NCBI GenBank assembly: GCA_017965665.1
Contig: JAGCPN010000004.1
Location: forward strand, 1 to 35,148
Origin: Aeriscardovia sp.
GTDB taxonomy: Bacteria > Actinomycetota > Actinomycetes > Actinomycetales > Bifidobacteriaceae
Reading direction: 5' to 3'
DNA length: 35,148 bases
Under the pieces are notes generated by a model. That model was not told the origin of the DNA. It worked only from the letters and a program-made list of their open reading frames with translations, and did no database searches. The translations under genes and the position numbers were made by a program. Each line of letters starts with the position of its first letter. Position 1 is the first letter of the stretch. Shown here piece after piece: positions 26,458-33,921 of this stretch.

Positions 26458-27263
26458 ATCGCCTCCCAGAGCCCCTCGGCAAAGAGGGGAGAAGCGCCCG
26501 GGGAGACGAGCCCCGCCTCCAGAAGGCTGAGATACGCCCGGGTGGGCAAAAGAGGGAAGAGGCGGGCCTTTTTTAAGACCTCCTCTTTTGTCAAAACCTC
26601 CTCGGGAGAACCCAGGGCCAGGACCTTTCCGGAGGAGAGGACCATGACCCTGTCTGCCAGGGCGGCCTCCTCCACAAAGTGGGTAATCATGATGACCGAC
26701 ACGCCCCTGCTTTTCAGGGAGAGGGCCAGATCCATCACCTGCTCCCTCCCTTCGGGGTCCAGCATTGCCGTGGCCTCGTCCAAGATCAGCGCCTTCGGGC
26801 CCAGGGCGAGGACGGCCGCTATGGCGAGCCTCTGCTTTTGGCCGCCGGAAAGGGTGTGCGGATCCCTCTTTTCAAATCCCGCAAGACCCACCCGGGCGAG
26901 GGATCTGGAAATTATGCCGGGGATCTCGGATTCGGGAAAATCGAAGTTTCGCAGGCCAAACGAGATGTCCTCCTGGGCCACGGAAGAGACGAACTCGTTG
27001 TTGGGGTCCTGGAAGACCATCCCGCAGGCGCGCCTTATAGAGTAAAGGTTTGAAGGGTCGGATGCATCCATTCCCGCCACTTTCACTGTTCCGGACTGAA
27101 CGGGGATGAGGGCATTGAGATGGCGGGCGAGGGTGGACTTGCCGCTCCCGTTGCCGCCGACGATGGCGAAAACCTCCCCTTCTCCCACGGAAAATGAGAC
27201 CCCGTCCAAAACGGGTTCCGAAGAGGGGTAGGAAAAGCTTAAATCGGTGACTTCTATTAACAA
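26448..27263 (-). CDS. ecfA1: ECF transporter ATP-binding protein EcfA1
   Basis: This 271-residue ATPase has Walker A GGNGSGKST (36-44), Q-loop FQDPNNEF, signature LSGGQ (138-142) and Walker B LILDEA (159-164). With EcfA2 it forms the heterodimeric motor. The only usable start is TTG at 27263, which lies within a run of T (TTTTTTTG). The nearest ribosome-like sequence (GAGAGGGGG) is about 12 nt upstream, so initiation may be weak. It begins 43 nt after tRNA-Ala on the same strand with no strong promoter between, so read-through from the tRNA unit is possible. Confidence 0.9.
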   Translation of the reverse strand: MLIEVTDLSFSYPSSEPVLDGVSFSVGEGEVFAIVGGNGSGKSTLARHLNALIPVQSGTVKVAGMDASDPSNLYSIRRACGMVFQDPNNEFVSSVAQEDISFGLRNFDFPESEIPGIISRSLARVGLAGFEKRDPHTLSGGQKQRLAIAAVLALGPKALILDEATAMLDPEGREQVMDLALSLKSRGVSVIMITHFVEEAALADRVMVLSSGKVLALGSPEEVLTKEEVLKKARLFPLLPTRAYLSLLEAGLVSPGASPLFAEGLWEAMCR

Positions 27264-27306
27264 AAAAACCGGCCCCCTCTCTCTAATACAGGGAAGGAGC
27301 CTTCCT

Positions 27307-27382
27307 TGGTGGAGCTAGCCGGACTCGAACCGGCGACCCTCTGCTTGCAAAGCAGATGCGCTACCAGCTGCGCTATAGCCCC
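27307..27382 (-). tRNA. tRNA-Ala(TGC)
   Basis: A complete cloverleaf of 76 nt includes an encoded CCA. The anticodon TGC lies in a 7-nt loop on a perfect 5-bp stem. The G3-U70 wobble that defines alanine tRNAs is present. It follows tRNA-Ile by 11 nt on the minus strand. Confidence 0.97.
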
Positions 27383-27393
27383 CTGCATTTGAG

Positions 27394-27467
27394 TGGGTTT
27401 AGGAGGACTTGAACCTCCGACCTCATCCTTATCAGGGATGCGCTCTAACCAACTGAGCTATAAACCC
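27394..27467 (-). tRNA. tRNA-Ile(GAT)
   Basis: A complete cloverleaf of 74 nt without encoded CCA. The anticodon GAT lies in the loop CTGATAA. It is the first gene of a tRNA-Ile/tRNA-Ala pair, here outside any rRNA operon. Confidence 0.97.
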
Positions 27468-27485
27468 AAAGGTTGATACGTTACA

Positions 27486-27513
27486 AGTCTATACGCATTA
27501 CAGATCTTGTCAA
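27486..27513 (-). promoter_or_regulatory. Promoter of the tRNA-Ile/tRNA-Ala unit
   Basis: A consensus -35 TTGACA (27508-27513) and a -10 TAGACT (27486-27491) are separated by 16 bp on the minus strand. The expected start is about 12 nt before tRNA-Ile. Confidence 0.65.
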
Positions 27514-27520
27514 GAAAATC

Positions 27521-28816
27521 CTACCCCTCCTTTTTCTCAGGGCTTTGCCCCGCTCCTCCCTCAGGCCGGGTGCGCCTGATTTCTATCGTCTGTATCCTCC
27601 TGCCCTCCACGGCGGTGACGACCATGTCGTACCCCTCTTCCGAGTGGTACACGTCCCCCGCTTTGGCCAGAGATCCGGTCTTGGCCAGAAAGTAGCCGGC
27701 CACCGTCTCGTACGGTCCGTCTTCGAGCTTTATCCCCGTAAGGTCTGCAAAGTCCTCTATCGTCATCCCCCCTTCGACTTTGCCCCCGCTCCTGGCGAAG
27801 GGGGAGAGGCCCGGCCCCCGGTCCTTTGAGGCCCCGTTTATCACTTCTTCTACCATGTCCATGAGGGTGACTATTCCGTCGGTGCCTCCGTATTCGTCTA
27901 TCACCACCGCCAGATCCGCCCCCTTCGCCCTCATCTCTCCGAGGGTGGGGAGGATGCGTGAAGTGCCCGGGACGGATCCGACGGGGTGGACGAAGCCCTT
28001 TATGGGGGACCTGTCCCCTTCGTGGCTCATAAGATCGCGAAGCGAAATGTAACCCACGACGTCGTCAAAGTCCCTTCCTATCACCGGGTACCTCGTGTAG
28101 GGCTGGTCCTTTATCCTCTTTTCGGCCTCAGAGGCGCTCAGATCCCCCTCCAGAAATACCACGTCCGCCCTGGGCCTCATGACTTCGCTCACCACCGTAT
28201 CGGCGGCATCGAACACGTCTTCCAGCACGCTCTTTTCCTGCTCGCTTAGCTGGGTGTTGGAAGAGACGAGGACTTTTAGCTCTTCCTGGCTCACTTTGGA
28301 TTCGGTCTTGTGGGGATCCAGCCCCACGATTCTCACCAGAAGGTTCGTAAAAGAGCTGATGAGCCAGATGAGGGGATAGCAGACGATGGAAAAGACATTT
28401 ACGAAGGGGACTGCCCAGTTGGCGATCTCTACGGTCTTTTGCATCGCAATCCTCTTTGGCACCATTTCGGAAATCACGATGGCGAGGTATGAAATCGCCA
28501 GGGTGAGCAAAACGTTCATGAGGTTGGAGGCAAGGGCCCTGTTCATCCCTCCCCTGACCAGAAGGGGCACTACGACCGGGAGGATCAGGGAGACCCCGAA
28601 GGAGGCCGAGAGGAACCCCGTGAAGGTGGTGCCGATCTGCACTGCGCTCAGAAACCTGTTGGGGTTGTGGATTATTTTTGAAATCCTCCCGGCCTTTTTG
28701 CCCATCTGCTCTATCTGGGAATCTCTCAGGGTAATCAGCGTCATCTCCGTGCAGGAAAACACGCCTCCCAGAAGCTGGAAGACGATTATCAGGAGGACGG
28801 AGAACCATACGGGCAT
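27521..28816 (-). CDS. CNNM/CBS-domain membrane protein (CorC/HlyC-like)
   Basis: This 431-residue protein has an N-terminal CNNM (DUF21) membrane domain (about 1-190), a pair of CBS domains (about 205-330) beginning near MRPRADVVFLE, and a C-terminal CorC/HlyC domain containing VIDEYGGTDGIVT upstream and GMTIEDFADLTG. Relatives (CorB/MpfA/YhdP) are linked to magnesium efflux, and the older name hemolysin C is misleading. The ATG has no ribosome site, but TATTAT lies exactly 7 nt upstream, suggesting a leaderless transcript. It is divergent from the flavodoxin gene. Confidence 0.9.
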   Translation of the reverse strand: MPVWFSVLLIIVFQLLGGVFSCTEMTLITLRDSQIEQMGKKAGRISKIIHNPNRFLSAVQIGTTFTGFLSASFGVSLILPVVVPLLVRGGMNRALASNLMNVLLTLAISYLAIVISEMVPKRIAMQKTVEIANWAVPFVNVFSIVCYPLIWLISSFTNLLVRIVGLDPHKTESKVSQEELKVLVSSNTQLSEQEKSVLEDVFDAADTVVSEVMRPRADVVFLEGDLSASEAEKRIKDQPYTRYPVIGRDFDDVVGYISLRDLMSHEGDRSPIKGFVHPVGSVPGTSRILPTLGEMRAKGADLAVVIDEYGGTDGIVTLMDMVEEVINGASKDRGPGLSPFARSGGKVEGGMTIEDFADLTGIKLEDGPYETVAGYFLAKTGSLAKAGDVYHSEEGYDMVVTAVEGRRIQTIEIRRTRPEGGAGQSPEKKEG

Positions 28817-28823
28817 GTATTTT

Positions 28824-28829
28824 ATAATA
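28824..28829 (-). promoter_or_regulatory. TATTAT box 7 nt before the CNNM gene (leaderless promoter)
   Basis: TATTAT-AAAATAC-ATG on the minus strand has the same geometry as the TSUP and ftsY promoters. No purine-rich ribosome site is present. Confidence 0.55.
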
Positions 28830-28863
28830 ATCAGACGTATTAATTTCGTTCTAAGAAGGCAAA

Positions 28864-29418
28864 ATGAGCAATCTGATAGCCTATTTTTCCCATCCCGACC
28901 CCTTCAACCCGGAAGGCGACGGGGAAAGCGAACCCCCTTCCGGATTCGTCCAGAGGGACGGGACGGTGGTAGGGACAGTGCAGGCCATGGCCGGAGTGAT
29001 AGAGCAACTCACTCACGCCTCCTCCTACCGCATCCAGTCGCAAAAAATCTATCCTTCAAACTTCAGGATTTTGGAGGAGATAACCAAGGGGGAAAAGGAG
29101 AGGGGGGAGAGGCCCGCCCTCAGAGAGCCCATCCCCGACCTCTCTTCGGTTGAAAATGTCTTTTTGGGCTACCCCATGTGGTGGATGGACGCCCCGATGC
29201 CGGTCTACTCCTTCCTGGAAAAGGCGGATCTGTCCGGAAAGGACGTGTACATCTTCGCCGCGCACGCCGACTACGGCCTCGCCGACACCCTCAAGACCAT
29301 AACAGGCCTGGCCAAGGGGGCCAGGGTAAACCAGGAGCCCCTGGCCGCCAGCTGCTTTTCCACAGTAGAGCAGCTCCAGCAGGAGGTCGTCTCCTGGCTC
29401 TACAAAGTGAACAGCTGA
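28864..29418 (+). CDS. Flavodoxin-like protein
   Basis: This 184-residue protein has a flavodoxin fold: first strand NLIAYFS, the central GYPMWWMDAPMPVYSFLE segment typical of the flavodoxin_4 group, and an FAAHADYGLADTLKTI stretch. It presumably binds FMN and carries electrons or reduces quinones. The usual phosphate-binding loop after strand 1 (GNT type) is changed: an acidic, Pro/Gly-rich insertion follows AYFS and the likely equivalent reads VGTVQ. Cofactor binding may therefore be altered. AAGAAGG precedes the ATG. It is divergent from the CNNM gene. Confidence 0.75.
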   Translation: MSNLIAYFSHPDPFNPEGDGESEPPSGFVQRDGTVVGTVQAMAGVIEQLTHASSYRIQSQKIYPSNFRILEEITKGEKERGERPALREPIPDLSSVENVFLGYPMWWMDAPMPVYSFLEKADLSGKDVYIFAAHADYGLADTLKTITGLAKGARVNQEPLAASCFSTVEQLQQEVVSWLYKVNS

Positions 29419-29433
29419 CAAAAATAAAAAAAG

Positions 29434-29517
<84 letters not shown>

Positions 29518-29521
29518 AAAG

Positions 29522-29594
29522 TGGAGCTAGTCGGATTCGAACCGGCGACCTTTTCTATGCGAAAGAAACGCTCTACCATCTGAGCTATAGCCCC
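29522..29594 (-). tRNA. tRNA-Ala(CGC), with a T-stem mismatch
   Basis: A 73-nt cloverleaf with anticodon CGC in TTCGCAT and the alanine G3-U70 pair. CCA is not encoded. The T-stem GCCGG/CCGAC contains a C50-A64 mismatch, whereas tRNA-Ala(TGC) in this window has a perfect T-stem. Confidence 0.9.
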
Positions 29595-29612
29595 CCGCGG
29601 ACCGGATGCGAC

Positions 29613-30254
29613 CTACCCCTTCCCCCTCTTCCTTTTGGACCTGAAGAAGGAGACGAGCACGCTCGCTACCAGCCCCCCCACAGCCACCAGAGCTATGAGG
29701 CCGAGGTATTTCTTTACAAAGGGAATTTTAGCACAGTAATATCCCACAGATAAGAGGGCGGCGGCCCAAATGCAGTCACCCGGGACGTTGAAGAGCGAAA
29801 ACCTCTTCCATGGGAACTCGGAAATCCCGCACAGAAACGGGATAAATGTGCGCCCCACGGGTATGAAGTGGGAGAAAAACATGGCCCCCCTCCCGAACCG
29901 GTTTAAAATCTCTTCGGATTTGGCGAGTTTTCCCGACAGCCTCTTCTTCCACTTGGGGCTTTTGAGGATTTTATCCCCCAGTAGCTTTCCTATCAGGTAA
30001 TTGCTCTGATCCCCCAGAGCGGCTCCCAGGGCCAAAAGCGGGATAAGGAGGGGAAGAGAGAGGTCCTTTGAGAGGGAGGCGAAGATCCCTGCGGCCAAAA
30101 GGAGGGAGTCGCCCGGAACTATCGGGAGGATCACCACCCCCGTCTCCAGGAATATGGCTATAAACAGAAACGCGTAGGCGCCCCCCAGGCCCGCCGCCGT
30201 CACCCAATGCTGGAGGAAGAGTCCGGGGTGCGCAAAGAGTGAGACTAGGTTCAT
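29613..30254 (-). CDS. DedA-family membrane protein
   Basis: This 213-residue protein has the DedA layout: a re-entrant segment with FLETGVVILPIVPGDSLL and the FSHFIPVGRTFIPFLCG motif with its conserved Arg, then membrane helices and a basic tail. DedA proteins act in lipid carrier flipping and membrane homeostasis (for example undecaprenyl phosphate recycling). The exact role here is unknown. The ATG at 30254 is chosen because the frame upstream runs into tRNA-Lys. No ribosome site is visible. The gene is sandwiched between tRNA-Lys and tRNA-Ala(CGC)/tRNA-Leu on one strand. Confidence 0.85.
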   Translation of the reverse strand: MNLVSLFAHPGLFLQHWVTAAGLGGAYAFLFIAIFLETGVVILPIVPGDSLLLAAGIFASLSKDLSLPLLIPLLALGAALGDQSNYLIGKLLGDKILKSPKWKKRLSGKLAKSEEILNRFGRGAMFFSHFIPVGRTFIPFLCGISEFPWKRFSLFNVPGDCIWAAALLSVGYYCAKIPFVKKYLGLIALVAVGGLVASVLVSFFRSKRKRGKG

Positions 30255-30297
30255 ATGGTTTAAATAGGGGGGAGAGAGTGAAAAGGATACAAAAAAG

Positions 30298-30370
30298 TGC
30301 CCCCTGTGGGACTCGAACCCACAACCCACGACTTAAAAGGACGCTGCTCTAGCCATTGAGCTAAAGGGGC
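30298..30370 (-). tRNA. tRNA-Lys(TTT), with an anticodon-stem mismatch
   Basis: A 73-nt cloverleaf with anticodon TTT in CTTTTAA. CCA is not encoded. The anticodon stem GCGTC/GTCGT has a U30-U40 mismatch and a G27-U43 wobble. The acceptor and T stems are sound. Confidence 0.9.
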
Positions 30371-30384
30371 AAAGCTGAGAACTA

Positions 30385-30390
30385 AGTATA
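30385..30390 (-). promoter_or_regulatory. -10 element before tRNA-Lys
   Basis: TATACT on the minus strand, with a weak -35 (GTTAAA at 16 bp). It lies next to the end of miaA and would drive tRNA-Lys, dedA and the two following tRNAs. Confidence 0.4.
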
Positions 30391-30397
30391 GCAGAGA

Positions 30398-31387
30398 TTA
30401 CGGGGTTTTAACAGATCCCAGGGGGCGCCTGGCAAATCCCTTGGGGCCGAGATCGCTTTCGTCGAACTCGCCCGCATCCGCCCTCCGGACCAGTTCCTCA
30501 GCCTTTTGCAAAAGATCCGGATCGGATGCGTCGAGCCAGTGCACCCTGGGATCCCTTCCAAACCAGCTCATCTGCCTCCTGGCGAGTCTGCGGGTCTTGA
30601 TTTTGATCTGCTCGAACGCCTCCTCCCTTCCCACACCCCCGTGAAGGCAGGCGAGGATCTGGGCGTAGCCTATGGCCTGGGCCGCGGTCCTAGACATTTT
30701 CCCGTCCAGGCCCCTCACCTCCTCTTCCAGGCCCTCTTCGCGCATCTTTTCAACCCTCTCTTCGATTCTTCGGTCCAGATCTCCCCTAGAAAGATCCAGT
30801 CCTATCTGGAGGCACGGGAAGCGGTAGCGGTAGGGGGGGAGGGAAGAGGGGAGAGGATGCCCCCCCAGGGCCGCCTCGAGGGCCCTTGCGACCCTGCGGC
30901 CGTTTTTGGGATCCAGGGATGCGGCGCAGCCGGGGTCGGATCTCTTAAGATCCTGCCAGAGGGAAAGGCTTCCCTCTTTTTCCAGCCTCTCTTCGATTGT
31001 GCGCCTCAGATCCGGATCGAAGGGTACAAACGAGAGATCGTCTACCGCCCCCCGGGCGTAGAGGCCGGATCCCCCCACGAGTATGGGGCGCACGCCCCTG
31101 CGGGCGCACTCTTCCAAAACCGCCAGGACCTCGGACTGGAAGGAGGCCGCGCTGGATTCTTCCCAGGGGTCCTTGACGTCGATCATATGGTGGGGGAGGC
31201 GGGAGAGCTGGAAAGGGGAGGGCTTGGCGGTGCCTATGTCCATCCCGCGGTAGATCTGGTAGGCGTCCTGGCTCACGATCTCGCAGGGGCCCTGCGCGCC
31301 CAAAGCCAGCCCGAGGCTTATGGCCAGCTCGCTTTTGCCTATGGCCGTGGGCCCCACTATCGACACGGGCCTTTTGGCAAAGGGCAT
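30398..31387 (-). CDS. miaA: tRNA dimethylallyltransferase MiaA
   Basis: This 329-residue enzyme adds an isopentenyl group to A37 of tRNAs reading UNN codons. It has the P-loop GPTAIGKS (12-19), the QIYRGMDIGTAK segment that contacts the tRNA and diphosphate, and HHMIDV a little further on. The ATG at 31387 follows GGGAG at good spacing and puts the P-loop at the usual distance. An upstream extension to 31492 would read through an AT-rich promoter dyad and is rejected. It is divergent from the Bax-inhibitor-like gene. Confidence 0.95.
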   Translation of the reverse strand: MPFAKRPVSIVGPTAIGKSELAISLGLALGAQGPCEIVSQDAYQIYRGMDIGTAKPSPFQLSRLPHHMIDVKDPWEESSAASFQSEVLAVLEECARRGVRPILVGGSGLYARGAVDDLSFVPFDPDLRRTIEERLEKEGSLSLWQDLKRSDPGCAASLDPKNGRRVARALEAALGGHPLPSSLPPYRYRFPCLQIGLDLSRGDLDRRIEERVEKMREEGLEEEVRGLDGKMSRTAAQAIGYAQILACLHGGVGREEAFEQIKIKTRRLARRQMSWFGRDPRVHWLDASDPDLLQKAEELVRRADAGEFDESDLGPKGFARRPLGSVKTP

Positions 31388-31431
31388 CACTTCTCCCCCA
31401 AAGCAGAGGAACTGCGAAGAAGATTTAAAGA

Positions 31432-31470
31432 AAAGTTTGGGAAATATCTTATAAATTTCCCAGAAACTTT
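31432..31470. promoter_or_regulatory. Long AT-rich dyad between miaA and the BI-1 gene
   Basis: AAAGTTTGGGAAAT (31432-31445) and ATTTCCC-AG-AAACTTT (31455-31470) form a 14-bp dyad with a 2-nt bulge around a 9-nt centre. It starts 44 nt before the miaA ATG. On the minus strand it is followed by TTTTCTTT, so it may act as an operator or as an attenuator hairpin in the miaA leader. Confidence 0.5.
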
Positions 31471-31519
31471 TATTAGACTGTGTCTCACACACATATTTTA
31501 TATGTCTGCTGAAATTTAC

Positions 31520-31548
31520 TTGAACAGTAAGCGGTTATTATCTATAGT
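31520..31548 (+). promoter_or_regulatory. Promoter of the BI-1 family gene
   Basis: TTGAAC and TATAGT are separated by exactly 17 bp. The expected leader is about 33 nt and contains the ribosome site AGGAGG. Confidence 0.65.
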
Positions 31549-31587
31549 GACTTGTAATTCAAAATAAGGACTACTGAGGAGGCAGTC

Positions 31588-32346
31588 ATGTTCGGCCCCA
31601 ATGGGCAGGGACAAAATTACACCAACCCCAACCCCGGATTCTACAACGGGGACGGCCAGGTGGTGAGGGAAAGAGCCATGCGCTCCCTGCTGGTCAGGTC
31701 TTACGGGGAGATGTGCATAGGGCTCTTGGTAACGGCCGTCACGGCCTTCGTCAGCGCCTACACGGGGCTTTTGTATGACTTTCTCGGAGCCACCGGCATG
31801 GTGGGCTGGATCGTGCTGTGCATAGCGCAGATCGCATTTGCGATGGTGCTCTCCTACAGGCTCTGGAAGATGAATCCCGCTACGGCCCGCGTCCTCTTCT
31901 ACGCCTACGCCGTCCTCATGGGCTTCACCCTGGGCTCGATCTTCTACGTGTTCAATATCGGGACCATCTTCGTGGCCCTGCTGTTTTCAGCCGGGTTCTT
32001 CTTCTGCCTGACGATGCTGGCCGTGTCGACAAAGAAGAATCTCCTGAAGCTGGGGCCCGTGCTCTGGGCGGGGCTCATCGTCTTCGTCATAGGGGAAGTC
32101 ATACTCTACTTCGTGCACGCTTCCGCAGCCACGATGTTCATCTCGGCCGTGGGGCTGGTCCTTTTCGGGGGCCTCACTCTCTACGAGGTGCAGTGGATAA
32201 AGAAGGTCTTGGAGCCTATGTGCCACACCGAGGTGCAGTACAAGCAGGCCTCGATTTTTGCGGCCCTGAACCTCTACCTCGACTTTATCAACATCTTCCT
32301 CTCGCTTTTGCAGCTCTTCGGGGGCCGCGGAGGCGCGAGAAGGTAA
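31588..32346 (+). CDS. Bax inhibitor-1/YccA family membrane protein
   Basis: This 252-residue protein has a polar Asn/Pro/Gly-rich N-terminus (about 30 residues) and seven predicted membrane helices. The C-terminal segments LTLYEVQWIKK and LNLYLDFINIFLSLLQLF are typical of bacterial BI-1 (TMBIM) proteins, some of which form pH-dependent calcium leak channels. The role here is not established. AGGAGG precedes the ATG, a good promoter lies upstream and a terminator follows, so it is a single-gene unit. Confidence 0.92.
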   Translation: MFGPNGQGQNYTNPNPGFYNGDGQVVRERAMRSLLVRSYGEMCIGLLVTAVTAFVSAYTGLLYDFLGATGMVGWIVLCIAQIAFAMVLSYRLWKMNPATARVLFYAYAVLMGFTLGSIFYVFNIGTIFVALLFSAGFFFCLTMLAVSTKKNLLKLGPVLWAGLIVFVIGEVILYFVHASAATMFISAVGLVLFGGLTLYEVQWIKKVLEPMCHTEVQYKQASIFAALNLYLDFINIFLSLLQLFGGRGGARR

Positions 32347-32357
32347 AGGCCTGAAAC

Positions 32358-32387
32358 AAAATCCCCCCTAAGCCGGGGGGATTTTTT
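32358..32387 (+). terminator. Bidirectional terminator between BI-1 and P-II genes
   Basis: A perfect 11-bp stem (AAAATCCCCCC/GGGGGGATTTT) with a 6-nt loop is followed by T6 on the plus strand. The minus strand reads ATTTTGTTT after the stem, so it can also end the ftsY-amt-P-II transcript. Confidence 0.85.
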
Positions 32388-32404
32388 ATGGCCTTCGGCA
32401 GGGA

Positions 32405-32722
32405 TCATTTCCTTATCTTCGTGCAGCTCGAAAGCTGGAAAGAAAACACCATCCCGTCCCCGGGGCGGCCGGTGGCGAGGGCGTCGGAAAGGCGGGAGGA
32501 GATCTCGGTGGCCTCCTCCACGCTTCCGCACACCACTTCCACCTTCATCCTCTCCATGAGGTCGGAATGGTATCTTCGCCCGCGGTACTCTTCTTTGGTG
32601 CCCTCTTCATCCCCGTATCCGAAGCACGAGGAGATGGTGAAGCCGTTGATTCCCGCTCCGGCCAGGCACCTTTTTACTTCCTCCAGCTTTTCCACCCTTG
32701 TGATCGCTTCAACCATCATCAT
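32405..32722 (-). CDS. Divergent P-II signal protein (GlnB/GlnK family)
   Basis: This 105-residue protein aligns along its length with P-II proteins: MMMVEAITRVEKLEEVK at the start, the T-loop with YRGRRY (Tyr46, Arg47, Tyr51 in standard numbering) and TGRPGDG near the end. Arg47, which plugs the Amt pore, and Tyr51, the uridylylation site, are present. Two ligand residues are changed: Gln39 is Glu, and the Lys after GDG (Lys90 in E. coli) is Met. Both contact 2-oxoglutarate or ATP in classical P-II. The ATG overlaps the TGA of the Amt-like gene (ATGA), so the partners are coupled. It may sense a different ligand or act constitutively. Confidence 0.85.
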   Translation of the reverse strand: MMMVEAITRVEKLEEVKRCLAGAGINGFTISSCFGYGDEEGTKEEYRGRRYHSDLMERMKVEVVCGSVEEATEISSRLSDALATGRPGDGMVFSFQLSSCTKIRK

Positions 32723-33921
32723 TTCTTTTCAATCCATCCTTTCTCCTCTGTGTACCTTTCGCCGAGGTCCAGAGCATCCAAAGGCCCTGACGACCCCCAG
32801 CCGCGCCCAATGCGGCCTACGAGGACGGCGATTAAGAAGGAGAGGGCGAAAGCGTATAGGGCGGAGAGGAGGATGGAGCAGGCGGAGATGGCCAAAAGCG
32901 ATCCCCCCTTGCCCAGAAAGAGGCCGGAAGAGGGGGAGAAGAGGGAGAGGAAAATCAGCCCCAGCACGCCCGGCACCGCGTTTACCGAAAGAATCTGGAA
33001 CGGGTCTTTGAGGCCGAGCCTGTTTTCCAGGCGCAGGAAGAAGAAGGCCGCAACGGAGGTCAGAAGGGAGGAGACGAGGCAGAAAAGCGGGGAGAGCCTG
33101 AAGCAGGAAAGGGAGAGCACCCCTCCGCACAGGAGCCCCGTGGCGAAGGAAAGGGAGGAGAAGCGCTTGTAAAAGATCTTTTCCAGGATCGCAAAACAGA
33201 GGCCCGAGAAGGAGGAGTTGAGAAGGAACGCTATGGCCGCGTAAGCCGGAGATCCTCCGAACAGTATCACTTCCCCCATGCACGCCCCCATGAGCCCCGC
33301 TTCCAGAAAGAAGCAGCCCGGAAGGGACAAAAGCAGCATCGAGGGCTTGGAGGAATCGGTCTTGAGCACCATTTCCAGCCCCAGCGCCGCGCATCCCGGA
33401 ATTATCCCCAAAAGGCAGGGGAGGGAGGAGGCGGAGTGGACGGAAAGAAACTGGGAGAAAGGCCCGGAATAGGCCATGAGGCCGTCAGGCGCGGAAAATA
33501 TGAAGCACAGGGGGCAGAAGACCGCGATGAAGAACAGAATCGAGTATATGAGCCACGGGAGCGTGCGCATCTTTCCGGCTCCCGAAATGAATATGAGGCA
33601 CAGGCAGGCTATGAGGGCGTAAAAGACCGCGCCCTCCAGCGCCTTTGCCGAAGAGGGCCCGAATACGCCTGAAGAGAGGGAGAGGGAGGAGCGGAGCAGA
33701 AAGTCGGAGAAGGGATCTCCTATGATGCCCCCGAGGTTCTTCCCGCTCACCGCAAAGCTGTACCCAAAGAGTATGAAGAGGGGGAAGATCAGGCAGAGGG
33801 TGGCAAAAGAGAGGGCGAAAGAGTGGAGGATATCTCCCTTTTCGCCAAGCCCCGCGTAGTAAAGGGCGCACCCCAAAAATGAGATGAAGATGCAGGGCAG
33901 CAGGAAATAGAGGTAAGTCAC
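32719..33921 (-). CDS. Divergent Amt/Rh-like membrane protein
   Basis: This 400-residue protein has about 11 helices and aligns with ammonium transporters: CALYYAGLGEKG (Amt: ALFYGGLVRxKN), FILFGYSFA, LKDPFQILSVNAVPGVLG (Amt: DDPLDVFGVHGVGGI) and a tail with LDLGERY. The pore residues differ. The first twin His remains (His162) but the second is Asn314, 152 residues on. The GFNAGS segment reads FLEAGL, losing the Ser of the external site, and the Asp160 equivalent is not found. Conduction may be lost or altered. The start is GTG at 33921, overlapping the ftsY stop (GTGA), and the P-II gene overlaps its end. The order ftsY-amtB-glnK is known in Actinobacteria and supports the assignment. Confidence 0.75.
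   Translation of the reverse strand: MTYLYFLLPCIFISFLGCALYYAGLGEKGDILHSFALSFATLCLIFPLFILFGYSFAVSGKNLGGIIGDPFSDFLLRSSLSLSSGVFGPSSAKALEGAVFYALIACLCLIFISGAGKMRTLPWLIYSILFFIAVFCPLCFIFSAPDGLMAYSGPFSQFLSVHSASSLPCLLGIIPGCAALGLEMVLKTDSSKPSMLLLSLPGCFFLEAGLMGACMGEVILFGGSPAYAAIAFLLNSSFSGLCFAILEKIFYKRFSSLSFATGLLCGGVLSLSCFRLSPLFCLVSSLLTSVAAFFFLRLENRLGLKDPFQILSVNAVPGVLGLIFLSLFSPSSGLFLGKGGSLLAISACSILLSALYAFALSFLIAVLVGRIGRGWGSSGPLDALDLGERYTEEKGWIEKK

Noticed and set aside
30255..30329. N-terminal extension of the DedA protein
   Set aside because: The extension reads into the tRNA-Lys gene. The ATG at 30254 fits DedA length.
31388..31492. Upstream extension of MiaA
   Set aside because: It would translate the AT-rich dyad region. 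The ATG at 31387 has a ribosome site and normal distance to the P-loop.
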